Assembly: GCF_011082085.1 (NCBI RefSeq)
Contig: NZ_CP041063.1
Span: forward strand, 496,001-560,000
Reading direction: 5' to 3'
DNA length: 64,000 nt
DNA from: Bacillus sp. Cs-700
Lineage (GTDB): Bacteria > Bacillota > Bacilli > Bacillales > Guptibacillaceae
In this document: positions 47,789 through 55,784 of the stretch, one piece after another
How the letters are laid out: each line of letters starts with the position of its first letter
Position numbering within the stretch: position 1 is the stretch's first letter
Notes under the pieces: model-generated
Databases searched by the model: none
What the model was told of the DNA's origin: nothing
What the model saw: only the letters and a program-made list of their open reading frames with translations
Translations under genes and position numbers: made by a program

Positions 47789-47795
47789 GTGTATG

Positions 47796-47825
47796 AAACC
47801 AGATCAAAATTGATCTGGTTTTTTA
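47796..47825 (+). terminator. Terminator of the DUF6501-like gene
   Basis: AAACCAGATCA (47796-47806) pairs with TGATCTGGTTT (47811-47821), followed by T. Confidence 0.88.
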
Positions 47826-47840
47826 TTTTGTTAGCGCAAA

Positions 47841-47871
47841 AAGGGACATTGGATTATATCCAATGTCCCTT
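47841..47871 (-). terminator. Terminator of the YeeE/YedE gene
   Basis: A 13-bp stem (47841-47853 with 47859-47871); on the minus strand it ends in CCCTTTTTGCG. Lies just past the stop of the minus gene. Confidence 0.8.
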
Positions 47872-47878
47872 ACGTAAT

Positions 47879-49123
47879 TTAACAAAATTGATCATTTTTA
47901 TTAGGGTTCTTCAATCCGAAAATCGGTCTTAAATATAGAGCAAGATAGGATCCTGCCAGAGCGACGACCATCCAAACCCATCCGTGGAGACTAAAGGAAG
48001 CAATTCCGCCAAAATAGGCACCAATATTACAACCGAAGGCTAACCTAGCACCGTATCCCATAAGCAGTCCCCCAATGATCGATGCGGCTGCTAACTTAAA
48101 TGGCACTCTTCTCATGATAAAGGCACCGCCAGCGCCAGCTGCCACAAATGCACCAAGAATAACACCAAAGTTCATGACGCTTGTTGAATCAGTAAGGATC
48201 GATTGCTGGAGTGCTTCACCTTTGGCACCTGACCAATATCCCCATTGTGTTACATCGATTCCAAGAAACAAAGCGATTTTTGAGCCCCATAAAGCAAAAG
48301 CGGATGTAATTCCCCATGGATTTCCGCGCGACATTAATGTTAGTGCATTTAAAACAGCTAATGCGATTGCTGCAATCCAAATCGGCCATGAGCCACGAAA
48401 AATTCGCTTCCAACCTGATGTTGTAGGAAGAGGCTTCATTTTTGGTGGCTGTCGTTTTTTTGCGATGAATTTTACTGCGAAAAAGATAATCCCAAACAAT
48501 GCAAGTTGCACAATCCAGGCACCAAAATATCCTAATCCAGTATCTTCAGCTAAGGAGATAGCTTGAAAAGAAGGCATTTGATTTACCCAGAAATCAAAGT
48601 GCCATGCACCGATGACGGATCCGACAATAAAACCGATAAGAGTCAGTAGCATTTCAGTTTTTCCCCACCCTACTGTATAGAGCGTACCTGAAGCGCATCC
48701 CCCGCCTAGCTGCATTCCAATTCCAAATAAGAATGAACCAACCACTACACTTGTTCCAACAGGAAATACATATCCCGTTGGAGTCGTTCCAAATAATCCA
48801 AAGCCGTTAGAGAGAATTGGCGCAAACAGCGTGCTAGCTACAGCAAGCATCAGCATATGCGACTGAATTGCTGTTCCATTTCCTACACTTAATAATTGCC
48901 TGAAAGCAGAAGTGAAACCAAATCTTGCATGTAATAAACAATAGCCAAGTAATAATCCTAAGCCAAATAAAACAAATTGCTGTATTCCTTGATCCACCAA
49001 TAAGATTAACGCGAGTAGACCAATGACCAAAAAGCCTCCTGTTAAAACTGGCTTTTGAGGAGCTTTTAAGAAAGGTAATTGTAAATTTGTTTTTGAAGAG
49101 TGAACAGGTTGTTCCATTGCCAT
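47879..49123 (-). CDS. YeeE/YedE family transporter (thiosulfate/sulfur uptake type)
   Basis: A 414-residue membrane protein with about ten spans. Two related motifs hold conserved cysteines: G-G-G-C-A-S-G-T-L-Y and F-G-C-N-I-G-A-Y-F-G-G-I, as in the thiosulfate carrier YeeE (TsuA). Reduced sulfur uptake is the likely role, with Cys relaying the ion. The minus-strand start has GAGGTG upstream. Divergent from nos. Confidence 0.87.
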   Translation of the reverse strand: MAMEQPVHSSKTNLQLPFLKAPQKPVLTGGFLVIGLLALILLVDQGIQQFVLFGLGLLLGYCLLHARFGFTSAFRQLLSVGNGTAIQSHMLMLAVASTLFAPILSNGFGLFGTTPTGYVFPVGTSVVVGSFLFGIGMQLGGGCASGTLYTVGWGKTEMLLTLIGFIVGSVIGAWHFDFWVNQMPSFQAISLAEDTGLGYFGAWIVQLALFGIIFFAVKFIAKKRQPPKMKPLPTTSGWKRIFRGSWPIWIAAIALAVLNALTLMSRGNPWGITSAFALWGSKIALFLGIDVTQWGYWSGAKGEALQQSILTDSTSVMNFGVILGAFVAAGAGGAFIMRRVPFKLAAASIIGGLLMGYGARLAFGCNIGAYFGGIASFSLHGWVWMVVALAGSYLALYLRPIFGLKNPNKNDQFC

Positions 49124-49266
49124 GTATAATGCACCTCATTCCGATGTATTTAGTATGAATTGATTTGTATATCCTACATGAATTTTTTGTATCTGTAAAC
49201 TATTACATACCAATTCTATTTAACTCTATCGGTGATATAGACATATCTTTCTATACTTGGAGATTG

Positions 49267-49275
49267 TGCTATAAT
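49267..49275 (+). promoter_or_regulatory. Extended -10 element upstream of nos
   Basis: TGCTATAAT is an extended -10 (TGnTATAAT). The -35 is poor, as often in this class. About 85 bases before the nos start. Confidence 0.5.
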
Positions 49276-49362
49276 GACACGTGTAGCAATGGAGGTTAAT
49301 TTATTCAACAGGAGCTTAAGATTAGGTTTTAAAACCGTCTCAGGCTATTGGAGGTTGAGACA

Positions 49363-50430
49363 ATGGAAAATGAGCAATTAATTGAAAAAGCATTTGATTT
49401 TATTAATCAAGCTTATGCTGAACTAACGATCGATCCGTCACGCTTAGAAGATCGTAAAAAGGAAATTATGCATGAAATCAAGGCAACAGGTTCCTATACA
49501 CATACATATGACGAACTATCTCAAGGGGCTAAGATGGCCTGGAGAAACAGCAATAAGTGTATTGGTCGTCTTTTCTGGAATACGATGACTGTATTAGATG
49601 CGCGGTATGCTTCGAAACCTAAAGAAGTAGCGGGTGCACTCCTTCACCACATTCGCACAGCGACAAACGGCGGAAAAATCAAGCCAACAATTACAATTTT
49701 TCAGCCAGGAAAAGTTCGGATTTGGAACCATCAGCTTATTCGCTATGCAGGTTATGAAACCGATAAAGGTATCGTTGGGGACCCTGATTCAGTCGCTTTT
49801 ACTAAGGAAGTCATGAACCTTGGATGGGAAGGAAAGGGAACACAATATGATATACTTCCGCTAGTTTTCTCAATAGATGGAGCTTTACCAAGTTTCGTTG
49901 AAATACCGAATGAAGACGTACTTCAAGTCGTGATTCAACACCCGGACTACGATTTCACGCCATTACGTGCACGGTGGTATGGTGTGCCCATCATTTCAGA
50001 TATGCGATTAGAAATTGGAGGTATTAGTTATGATGCCGCACCATTTAATGGGTGGTATATGGGCACAGAAATAGGAGCAAGAAATTTAGCTGATACTGAC
50101 CGGTACAATCTTTTGCCGGATGTAGCTAAACTCTTAGACCTAGATACAAGTTCAAATGCAACGCTATGGAAAGATCGGGCATTAATAGAATTAAATCGGG
50201 CTGTCCTTTATTCCTATCAAAATAAAGGGGTAAGTATTGTCGATCATCATACCGCTGCAAAACAATTTCAAAAATTTGAGCAAAATGAAGAGAAGGCCGA
50301 GCGAGAAGTTACTGGAAATTGGACATGGTTAATTCCACCTGTGTCGCCAGCTACTACTCATATTTTCCATAAACCTTACAAAAACAAAATTGTAACTCCG
50401 AACTATTTTTATCAATCAAAACCTTATTAA
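49363..50430 (+). CDS. nos: Nitric oxide synthase oxygenase
   Basis: A 355-residue bacterial NOS with the oxygenase domain only; it oxidises L-arginine to NO and citrulline using heme, tetrahydrofolate and a partner flavodoxin reductase. Heme thiolate Cys66 is in W-R-N-S-N-K-C-I-G-R-L-F-W. The arginine-binding Glu lies in W-Y-M-G-T-E-I-G-A-R-N-L, and the C-terminal P-Y-Y-type heme edge is present. ATG 49363 has GGAGG at a proper distance; the TTG 49348 overlaps it. Followed 13 bases later by an ABM-domain gene. Confidence 0.97.
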   Translation: MENEQLIEKAFDFINQAYAELTIDPSRLEDRKKEIMHEIKATGSYTHTYDELSQGAKMAWRNSNKCIGRLFWNTMTVLDARYASKPKEVAGALLHHIRTATNGGKIKPTITIFQPGKVRIWNHQLIRYAGYETDKGIVGDPDSVAFTKEVMNLGWEGKGTQYDILPLVFSIDGALPSFVEIPNEDVLQVVIQHPDYDFTPLRARWYGVPIISDMRLEIGGISYDAAPFNGWYMGTEIGARNLADTDRYNLLPDVAKLLDLDTSSNATLWKDRALIELNRAVLYSYQNKGVSIVDHHTAAKQFQKFEQNEEKAEREVTGNWTWLIPPVSPATTHIFHKPYKNKIVTPNYFYQSKPY

Positions 50431-50443
50431 GCGAGGGAGAAAC

Positions 50444-50740
50444 TTGGTTATTGAAAAAGCTTATTTCATTATTTATGAAGGTCTTGAATCAAAATTTGAA
50501 GCGACATTTAAAGAAGCTGTACGTTATATTGCAGAAACCGATGGATACATGAATTATCGCTTGTTGAAATCAATTGAAACAGAACGTAAATACGTCATTC
50601 TCATTGAATGGGAGACACTTGCCTCACATACTGAAGGCTTCATGTCATCCGATCGATTTGAAAAATTTACGTCTTTAGTGGATCCATTTCTTGAAAACGT
50701 AGAGATGGAGCATCTTGCACCCCTTGACTCAGATCTTTAA
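50444..50740 (+). CDS. Antibiotic biosynthesis monooxygenase (ABM) domain protein
   Basis: A 98-residue ferredoxin-fold protein. Sequence E-S-K-F-E-A-T-F-K-E-A-V-R-Y-I and Y-M-N-Y-R-L-L-K-S-I-E-T-E-R-K-Y-V-I-L-I-E-W are typical of the ABM superfamily, which includes heme-degrading IsdG/HmoA proteins and quinol monooxygenases. The N-W/H pair diagnostic of heme degraders is not evident. Coupled with nos (13-base gap), so it may deal with heme or NO products. Start TTG with GAGGGAG upstream. Confidence 0.85.
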   Translation: MVIEKAYFIIYEGLESKFEATFKEAVRYIAETDGYMNYRLLKSIETERKYVILIEWETLASHTEGFMSSDRFEKFTSLVDPFLENVEMEHLAPLDSDL

Positions 50741-50762
50741 ACCCACATTTTTGTGGGTTTTT
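50739..50762 (+). terminator. Terminator of the nos-ABM operon
   Basis: AAACCCACA (50739-50747) pairs with TGTGGGTTT (50752-50760), then TT; the left arm overlaps the stop codon. Confidence 0.88.
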
Positions 50763-50844
50763 ATATGCAAAAAACTATACAAGCGATTTTGAAAAGGGTA
50801 TGCTAGGATATAGTTACATTCCTATAAGAAAGGTTGGTTTTGGA

Positions 50845-51264
50845 ATGCCTTCATCTATCCCTAGGCCACTAGTTCGATTAAATCAATCGTTTATTTTTAT
50901 ATTTGCTACAGGTTTTGTAATCTTTTCCCATTGGCTTTTCCTCATGATCCCACTCATTGCTGGATTGATGGGTTTGTTACTCTATTTTAATCCAGTGCTG
51001 AAAGTGGGAAAACTATTCTTAAAGAAACCACTTAATCAATATATTCCTGAGGATGCCGAGCAACAAAATTTCAATCAAAAAATAGCAGTATCGCTTCTTA
51101 CAATTTCTTTTATAGCTCACATGTTTTCCGTTGAATGGTTAGCAATCACAGCTGCAGTCCTAGTAGCTTTAGCTTCGTTTATCGCTATTTTAGGCTTCTG
51201 TATCGGTTGTTTTGTTCGTTTTCAATGGAAGCAGTATCAATATAGACGGTCACAGCACTCTTAA
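50845..51264 (+). CDS. Membrane protein, DUF4395-like
   Basis: A 139-residue protein with four hydrophobic spans and the DUF4395 pattern (P-R-P-L-V-R-L-N-Q, L-Y-F-N-P-V-L, E-D-A-E-Q-Q-N-F-N-Q-K-I-A). Cys residues lie in the last span (G-F-C-I-G-C-F). ATG 50845 is preferred: the upstream in-frame ATG 50800 falls in the predicted promoter region. DUF4395 proteins often accompany thioredoxin or sulfur-transfer genes; here only a YedE-type transporter is in the vicinity. Confidence 0.78.
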   Translation: MPSSIPRPLVRLNQSFIFIFATGFVIFSHWLFLMIPLIAGLMGLLLYFNPVLKVGKLFLKKPLNQYIPEDAEQQNFNQKIAVSLLTISFIAHMFSVEWLAITAAVLVALASFIAILGFCIGCFVRFQWKQYQYRRSQHS

Positions 51265-51289
51265 AAGGCAGCTTGGCTGTCTTTTTTTT
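51263..51289 (+). terminator. Terminator of the DUF4395 gene
   Basis: AAGGCAGC pairs with GCTGTCTT across a 3-base loop (one G-U pair), then eight T. Confidence 0.85.
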
Positions 51290-51366
51290 GACTGAAAAAC
51301 CTGAAAAGTTAATTTCTGATATACTTAAGATAGAGATAAGATGAAGATTAGAAAGGATAGGTTTGG

Positions 51367-52677
51367 ATGAGAGAGAATATTTATGACTTAATCGGTGTAG
51401 GAATTGGACCATTTAATTTAGGATTAGCTGCATTGTTGGATCCAATAAATGAAGTGGATGCCTTGTTTTTCGATCAGAAACTTGAATTTGATTGGCATCC
51501 AGGTATGTTAATTGAAGGAACCAGATTACAGGTACCTTTCATGGCGGATTTGGTCACAATGGCGGACCCAACAAATCCATATAGTTATTTAAATTATTTG
51601 AAACATCAAAATCGCTTATATAACTTCTATTTCTTGCAACGACTTGAAATGCCTCGAAATGAATATAACCACTATTGCCAATGGGCAGCAGGTCAGTTGG
51701 AAAGCTGTCAATTTGGAACAAAAGTAACGAGCATTGTACCTGTAGGAGATCCAGTTGAACATTATGAAGTAGTTGTTGAAAACCTTGAAACACGAGAAGT
51801 GACTACGTATTTTGCTAAAAATATGATACTCGGTGTTGGAACCGTTCCTTCTTTACCTTCATCACTTCAGGGGATGAAAGAAGAAGATGTATTTCATTCA
51901 TCAACATTCCTTCAGCATGCTGACCGCTGTTCTAAGGCAAAAAGTATCACTGTTATTGGGTCAGGTCAGAGTTCTGCTGAAATTTTCAGGGAACTTTTGA
52001 AAGACCGAAAAGAGCATGGGTATTCAATTAATTGGATAACACGCTCACAGGGGTTTTTCCCAATGGAGGAAACTAGATTAAGCCTTGAGCATTTTTCACC
52101 CGAGTATATCGACTATTTCTATGACCTACCTCAGGCTCAAAAAGATGACATTTTTAGTGGTCAACAGCTTCTCTACAAGGGAATTAGTCCTCATACTATT
52201 ACTGACATATATAACCTGCTATATGAACAATCTGTAGGTGGCGAAAAGATGGATGTCACATTAATGCCGTTAATCGAAGTGAACGGGATTAAAGAAAAAG
52301 AAGACGGTACTGGTTATGAATTAGAATGTCGTCAATGGCAAAAGGATGAAAAGTTTCTCATTGAAAGTGAAGTTGTTGTGGCGGGCACTGGCTATCGACC
52401 TTTAATTCCTCACTGCCTTGAAGATCTTAAGCATTTAATTGAGTGGGATGAAAAGGGACGCTACCATGTAACAAAAGATTACCGTCTTCAATTAAAGAAA
52501 GAAGCGAATGCGAAAATCTTTGTACACAGCGGTATGCAACATACGCACGGAGTAGGATCAACAAACTTAGGACTTGCTGTTAATCGAAATAAAATTATTA
52601 TTAATGAGCTTTTAGGAAAAGAGTTTTATCCGATCCTAGAAGGAAATATTTTTCAACAATTTGAAGTAAAAGAGTAG
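51367..52677 (+). CDS. L-lysine/L-ornithine N-monooxygenase (IucD/SidA family)
   Basis: A 436-residue flavoprotein that N-hydroxylates the side-chain amine of lysine or ornithine, the first step of hydroxamate siderophore synthesis. FAD site: V-G-I-G-P-F-N-L-G-L-A-A; substrate/FAD loop D-W-H-P-G-M; NADPH site V-I-G-S-G-Q-S-S-A-E; C-terminal H-T-H-G-V-G-S-T-N-L-G. No siderophore synthetase (IucA/IucC or NRPS) or uptake gene is beside it, and I see no clear Fur box. Substrate specificity (lysine vs ornithine) is not decidable; lysine seems likelier. Confidence 0.87.
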   Translation: MRENIYDLIGVGIGPFNLGLAALLDPINEVDALFFDQKLEFDWHPGMLIEGTRLQVPFMADLVTMADPTNPYSYLNYLKHQNRLYNFYFLQRLEMPRNEYNHYCQWAAGQLESCQFGTKVTSIVPVGDPVEHYEVVVENLETREVTTYFAKNMILGVGTVPSLPSSLQGMKEEDVFHSSTFLQHADRCSKAKSITVIGSGQSSAEIFRELLKDRKEHGYSINWITRSQGFFPMEETRLSLEHFSPEYIDYFYDLPQAQKDDIFSGQQLLYKGISPHTITDIYNLLYEQSVGGEKMDVTLMPLIEVNGIKEKEDGTGYELECRQWQKDEKFLIESEVVVAGTGYRPLIPHCLEDLKHLIEWDEKGRYHVTKDYRLQLKKEANAKIFVHSGMQHTHGVGSTNLGLAVNRNKIIINELLGKEFYPILEGNIFQQFEVKE

Positions 52678-52736
52678 CTAAACTTTCTATTTATAGGTAA
52701 ACATTTTATGATAAAAGAAAATAGAAAGGAACGGTG

Positions 52737-52757
52737 ATGAGTGTGATGGTCCCATGA
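52737..52757 (+). CDS. Six-codon mini-ORF overlapping the next start
   Basis: AAAGGAACGGTG precedes ATG 52737, which opens a 6-codon frame (M-S-V-M-V-P) whose TGA overlaps the ATG of the next gene (ATGA). The main gene has no other well-placed ribosome-binding site, so its translation may depend on re-initiation after this mini-ORF. Confidence 0.4.
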   Translation: MSVMVP

Positions 52758-53374
52758 ATCAATACCAATCACTAACATCCAACAATTTTCTTGCAAAGTT
52801 GCTAACTCAGTACGCGAGCATTCATCATAGAGCAATTGGAGCTGCTGCAGAAGAATACATCAAACAGCTTGGAATTAAAACGGGAGAGTGGCTAGAGTCT
52901 TACTACCATCTTCTTGAATGGACGCCTGATGACTATGCCAGGGTGATCGTTGATATAAAGAATTCCATTGGAGGAGAGTTCTATATATCAGAAGTTACTC
53001 CTACCTATGTGGTTGTGAAAGCGAATCGCTGTCCATTTGGAGATCAAGTAACGAACGCACCACATCTTTGTACCATGACATCAAGTGTGTTTGGGGGAAT
53101 CGCAGCAAGGCATTTTAAGTATGGAGAAGTAAATCTTCGGCAAAGAATTGCACTTGGTGACCCGCTTTGTGAAGTAATGATAGCGTTTGAACCTGGAATT
53201 GAAACGGGAGACCGATATGAAAACCTCCCGGTAACACCCGAAAATGGTGATCCTTTTACGTGGGAAGAAGATACGATCACACTCTTAAACCAGGAGTTAA
53301 AACGGAGTGACGAGATGGTAATGAAATTGGTTCAAGAATTAGAAGAACTTAAAAATCAAGTTGACAATCGTTAG
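52754..53374 (+). CDS. Sensor-like protein with methanogen output domain 1-like region
   Basis: A 206-residue soluble protein. The central part (N-R-C-P-F-G-D, H-L-C-T-M-T-S-S-V-F-G-G-I-A-A-R-H-F, D-P-L-C-E-V-M-I) has three regularly placed Cys and resembles, from memory, the 'methanogen output domain 1' family of signalling proteins. The C-terminal 40 residues form a coiled coil (L-N-Q-E-L-K-R-S-D-E-M-V-M-K-L-V-Q-E). The spaced cysteines suggest metal, Fe-S or redox sensing. No DNA-binding motif. Follows the N-hydroxylase gene by 76 bases and may share its transcript. Confidence 0.65.
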   Translation: MNQYQSLTSNNFLAKLLTQYASIHHRAIGAAAEEYIKQLGIKTGEWLESYYHLLEWTPDDYARVIVDIKNSIGGEFYISEVTPTYVVVKANRCPFGDQVTNAPHLCTMTSSVFGGIAARHFKYGEVNLRQRIALGDPLCEVMIAFEPGIETGDRYENLPVTPENGDPFTWEEDTITLLNQELKRSDEMVMKLVQELEELKNQVDNR

Positions 53375-53379
53375 ATCTA

Positions 53380-53412
53380 AAACCAGCCTGGCAGTAAATG
53401 GGCTGGTTTTTT
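53380..53412 (+). terminator. Terminator of the sensor-like gene
   Basis: AAACCAGCC-type arm (53380-53388) pairs with GGCTGGTTT (53401-53409), followed by T. Confidence 0.85.
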
Positions 53413-53461
53413 GTATGAAATTCTGAAATAATCAGAAACTAATCACAAAGGGGTGAAGAAT

Positions 53462-53653
53462 ATGGAGAAAAACGCTAGAGGATATGTTCAGGAGAGTTGT
53501 CAAGCTCTAGAAGAAGCGAGTCGTTGTTTGCAACAAGCGTTATCAACAGTTGAGAAGGATCAAAATCGAGCTCGCATACAGCAGTCGTTAGATGGATTAA
53601 CAGCTGTTCAATCTCATTGTAGTGAAACGGTAAACGTACTTTCACAACAATAA
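53462..53653 (+). CDS. Small helical protein, 63 aa
   Basis: Starts at ATG 53462 with AAAGGGGTG upstream. The hydrophilic, entirely helical sequence (S-C-Q-A-L-E-E-A-S-R-C-L-Q-Q-A-L, then heptad-like L-D-G-L) has three Cys and suggests a short coiled coil. I do not recognise a family. Probably a real gene from its ribosome-binding site and codon pattern. Confidence 0.65.
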   Translation: MEKNARGYVQESCQALEEASRCLQQALSTVEKDQNRARIQQSLDGLTAVQSHCSETVNVLSQQ

Positions 53654-53743
53654 AATTTTCTTCAAGAAATTTGAAAAATGAAGTTTTAGAAGAAATAAAA
53701 TCGGAAATGGTGGACTAACGTTACACATAAGGAGGGATAGATC

Positions 53744-53878
53744 ATGAGTCTTTTATTTGGAAAAGGCATGCAGGCATTCGAACAAGATGCGAAAGCAGAG
53801 AGAGAAAAAGTACAAACTTCTCCAATAGCACACTCGAATAAAAAATCAAGGTTAAAACAAAAACCGACTAAATTCTAG
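53744..53878 (+). CDS. Small hypothetical protein, 44 aa
   Basis: ATG 53744 has GGAGGG eight bases upstream, and the frame ends directly before a terminator. The product starts M-S-L-L-F-G-K-G-M-Q-A-F and is basic at the C-terminus (K-K-S-R-L-K-Q-K-P-T-K-F). A complete transcription unit of ribosome-binding site, ORF and terminator supports a real small gene. Function unknown. Confidence 0.65.
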   Translation: MSLLFGKGMQAFEQDAKAEREKVQTSPIAHSNKKSRLKQKPTKF

Positions 53879-53901
53879 CCATCCTTTTGGATGGTTTTTT
53901 T
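53879..53901 (+). terminator. Terminator of the 44-aa gene
   Basis: CCATCC (53879-53884) pairs with GGATGG (53889-53894), followed by seven T. Confidence 0.85.
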
Positions 53902-54099
53902 ATTGATTTTTACAAGCGAGTTCATTACACTGTTTAAGAAAGAAATGGTAATAGAGGAATATTTTTATGGTATCTTCTATAGCTGAAGTTGGTCCTAACT
54001 CTTTTTTAAAAGGATCACTCAATAAATAGAAAGGAGATAAAAAGTTAACAAAAGAAAACGTTTTGTGATTAGTCAATCAAAACCAAAGGGGATTAGCTG

Positions 54100-54738
54100 T
54101 TGAAGAAAGTTAACGTAAGCAAGTTTATATTTTTTCCTGACATTGTGATAATGTCATTTTTTTTATTGAGCGGCATTATTTATTTATTCATTGAAGGATT
54201 GAGAGCGGAATATCTTATATTTGCCCTTGTTGGTCTACTCATTTTTAGTATAAGTGAATATTCAACTCATCGTTTTTTCTTTCACAGAAAAGCTCCAAAA
54301 AACAAGTTCTTATTAAAAGTTCTTCAGCGATTACATTATGATCATCATCAATATCCAAATCAGTTAAAGCTATTATTTATGCCTATCTGGTATAGCACGC
54401 CACAATTTGCAGTAATTACATTTATTATTTATCTCATCACTAATAGCTTACCAAACGCGATATCTGTTGCAGTGGGTTTAATGGTGATGCTGCTACTATA
54501 TGAATGGAGACATTTTAAAGCACATCAGCCTGGAAAAGCAAAAACGAAATATGGAAATTGGTTAAAAAAAACACATTTACTGCACCACTACAAAAACGAA
54601 AATTATTGGTTTGGTGTAACAAACCCATTTGTAGACGTTCTCTTCGGTACATTAAAAGATGAAAAAGAAGTAGGAAAAAGCCAAACGGCTAGAAATATCG
54701 AAACGGAAAATACATCATCTAAAGTAAAAATGCCATGA
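54100..54738 (+). CDS. Fatty acid hydroxylase/sterol desaturase family membrane protein
   Basis: A 212-residue membrane protein with four spans and the di-iron histidine boxes of the superfamily: E-Y-S-T-H-R-F-F-F-H, H-Y-D-H-H, and H-L-L-H-H-Y-K-N-E-N-Y-W-F-G-V-T. Expected to hydroxylate or desaturate a lipid or carotenoid in the membrane. Start is TTG with AAAGGGG upstream. In 53902-54099 there is a 20-codon ORF (53967-54029) with a weak site, not called. Confidence 0.85.
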   Translation: MKKVNVSKFIFFPDIVIMSFFLLSGIIYLFIEGLRAEYLIFALVGLLIFSISEYSTHRFFFHRKAPKNKFLLKVLQRLHYDHHQYPNQLKLLFMPIWYSTPQFAVITFIIYLITNSLPNAISVAVGLMVMLLLYEWRHFKAHQPGKAKTKYGNWLKKTHLLHHYKNENYWFGVTNPFVDVLFGTLKDEKEVGKSQTARNIETENTSSKVKMP

Positions 54739-54875
54739 AGTTGATCAATACACTACAGCACCTTATCTTTCTTTAATCGAGTTGAATGCGATAGGAACTG
54801 TAAAAAAATGATTAGATTATGATAAGAATGGGAAATGTCCTCTTGTGAGTATAAGAATAATGGAGGAGATTTCAA

Positions 54876-55703
54876 ATGGTTAAACAATGGACAACTACAA
54901 CATTGCATAATGGAGTAGAAATGCCAACACTTGGTCTTGGCGTTTGGAAAATGGAGAATAACGATGAAGTAAAAACAGCAGTTAATGCTGCAATTGATGC
55001 AGGGTATAAAGCGATCGATACTGCTGCTGCATACAAAAATGAAGAAGGTGTTGGAGCTGCTATTAAAGAAAGCAGTACACCACGTGAAGAACTTTTTATT
55101 ACATCAAAAGTATGGAATGATGATCAGGGCTATGATTCAACCCTTCAAGCATTTGAAGATACGGTTTCAAAGCTTGGAATTGATACGCTAGATCTTTATT
55201 TAATTCATTGGCCCGTAGAGGGCAAATATAAAGAGACGTGGAAAGCGATGGAGAAGCTCTACAAAGATGGTCGAATTCGTGCCATTGGGGTCAGCAATTT
55301 CCATCCCAATCACCTTGAAGATTTAATGAAAGATGCAGAAATTATACCGATGGTAAACCAGGTAGAATTCCATCCACTTTTAAATCAAAAAGAGCTTCGT
55401 GAGTATTGTAAACAGCATTCTATTCAACTAGAAGCATGGTCTCCACTTGCACAGGGAAAACTATTAGATCATGAGGTTGTGAAAGAAATTGCAGAACAGC
55501 ACGGTAAATCTACTGCTCAAGTGATTATTCGCTGGGATCTTGAACATGAAGTAGTGACAATTCCTAAGTCGTCAAATCCTGAGCGTATTAAACAAAACTT
55601 TGATGTTTTTGATTTTGAATTAACAGAAGATAACATTCGCGCGCTTGATGAGTTAAATCAGAATGAACGAATGGGTCCTGATCCTGACAACTTTGATTTT
55701 TAA
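54876..55703 (+). CDS. Aldo/keto reductase
   Basis: A 275-residue NADPH-dependent TIM-barrel reductase of aldehydes (methylglyoxal or glyoxal type, YvgN-like). Catalytic tetrad: Asp in A-I-D-T-A, Tyr in A-A-Y-K-N-E, Lys in I-T-S-K-V-W, His in L-I-H-W-P. The cofactor loop I-P-K-S-S-N-P-E-R-I is near the C-terminus. AGGAGA upstream; own terminator. Confidence 0.93.
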   Translation: MVKQWTTTTLHNGVEMPTLGLGVWKMENNDEVKTAVNAAIDAGYKAIDTAAAYKNEEGVGAAIKESSTPREELFITSKVWNDDQGYDSTLQAFEDTVSKLGIDTLDLYLIHWPVEGKYKETWKAMEKLYKDGRIRAIGVSNFHPNHLEDLMKDAEIIPMVNQVEFHPLLNQKELREYCKQHSIQLEAWSPLAQGKLLDHEVVKEIAEQHGKSTAQVIIRWDLEHEVVTIPKSSNPERIKQNFDVFDFELTEDNIRALDELNQNERMGPDPDNFDF

Positions 55704-55707
55704 GACG

Positions 55708-55732
55708 AAGCCGGCCATGTGCCGGCTTTTTG
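55708..55732 (+). terminator. Terminator of the aldo/keto reductase gene
   Basis: AAGCCGGC (55708-55715) pairs with GCCGGCTT (55721-55728), followed by TTT. Confidence 0.85.
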
Positions 55733-55784
55733 TATGCAACCATTCCTATTTTGTTACGTCTGTATTGTGAAGGGAGAGAAGAAA

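Noticed and set aside
49289-49381. 30-codon ORF overlapping the nos start
   Set aside because: No ribosome-binding site before the ATG; it overlaps the nos start in another frame.
51300-51366. Possible Fur box before the N-hydroxylase gene
   Set aside because: AT-rich but no recognisable GATAATNATTATC-type dyad, so no iron regulation claimed.
53967-54029. 20-codon ORF between small gene and hydroxylase-like gene
   Set aside because: Weak ribosome-binding site and no supporting terminator or homology.
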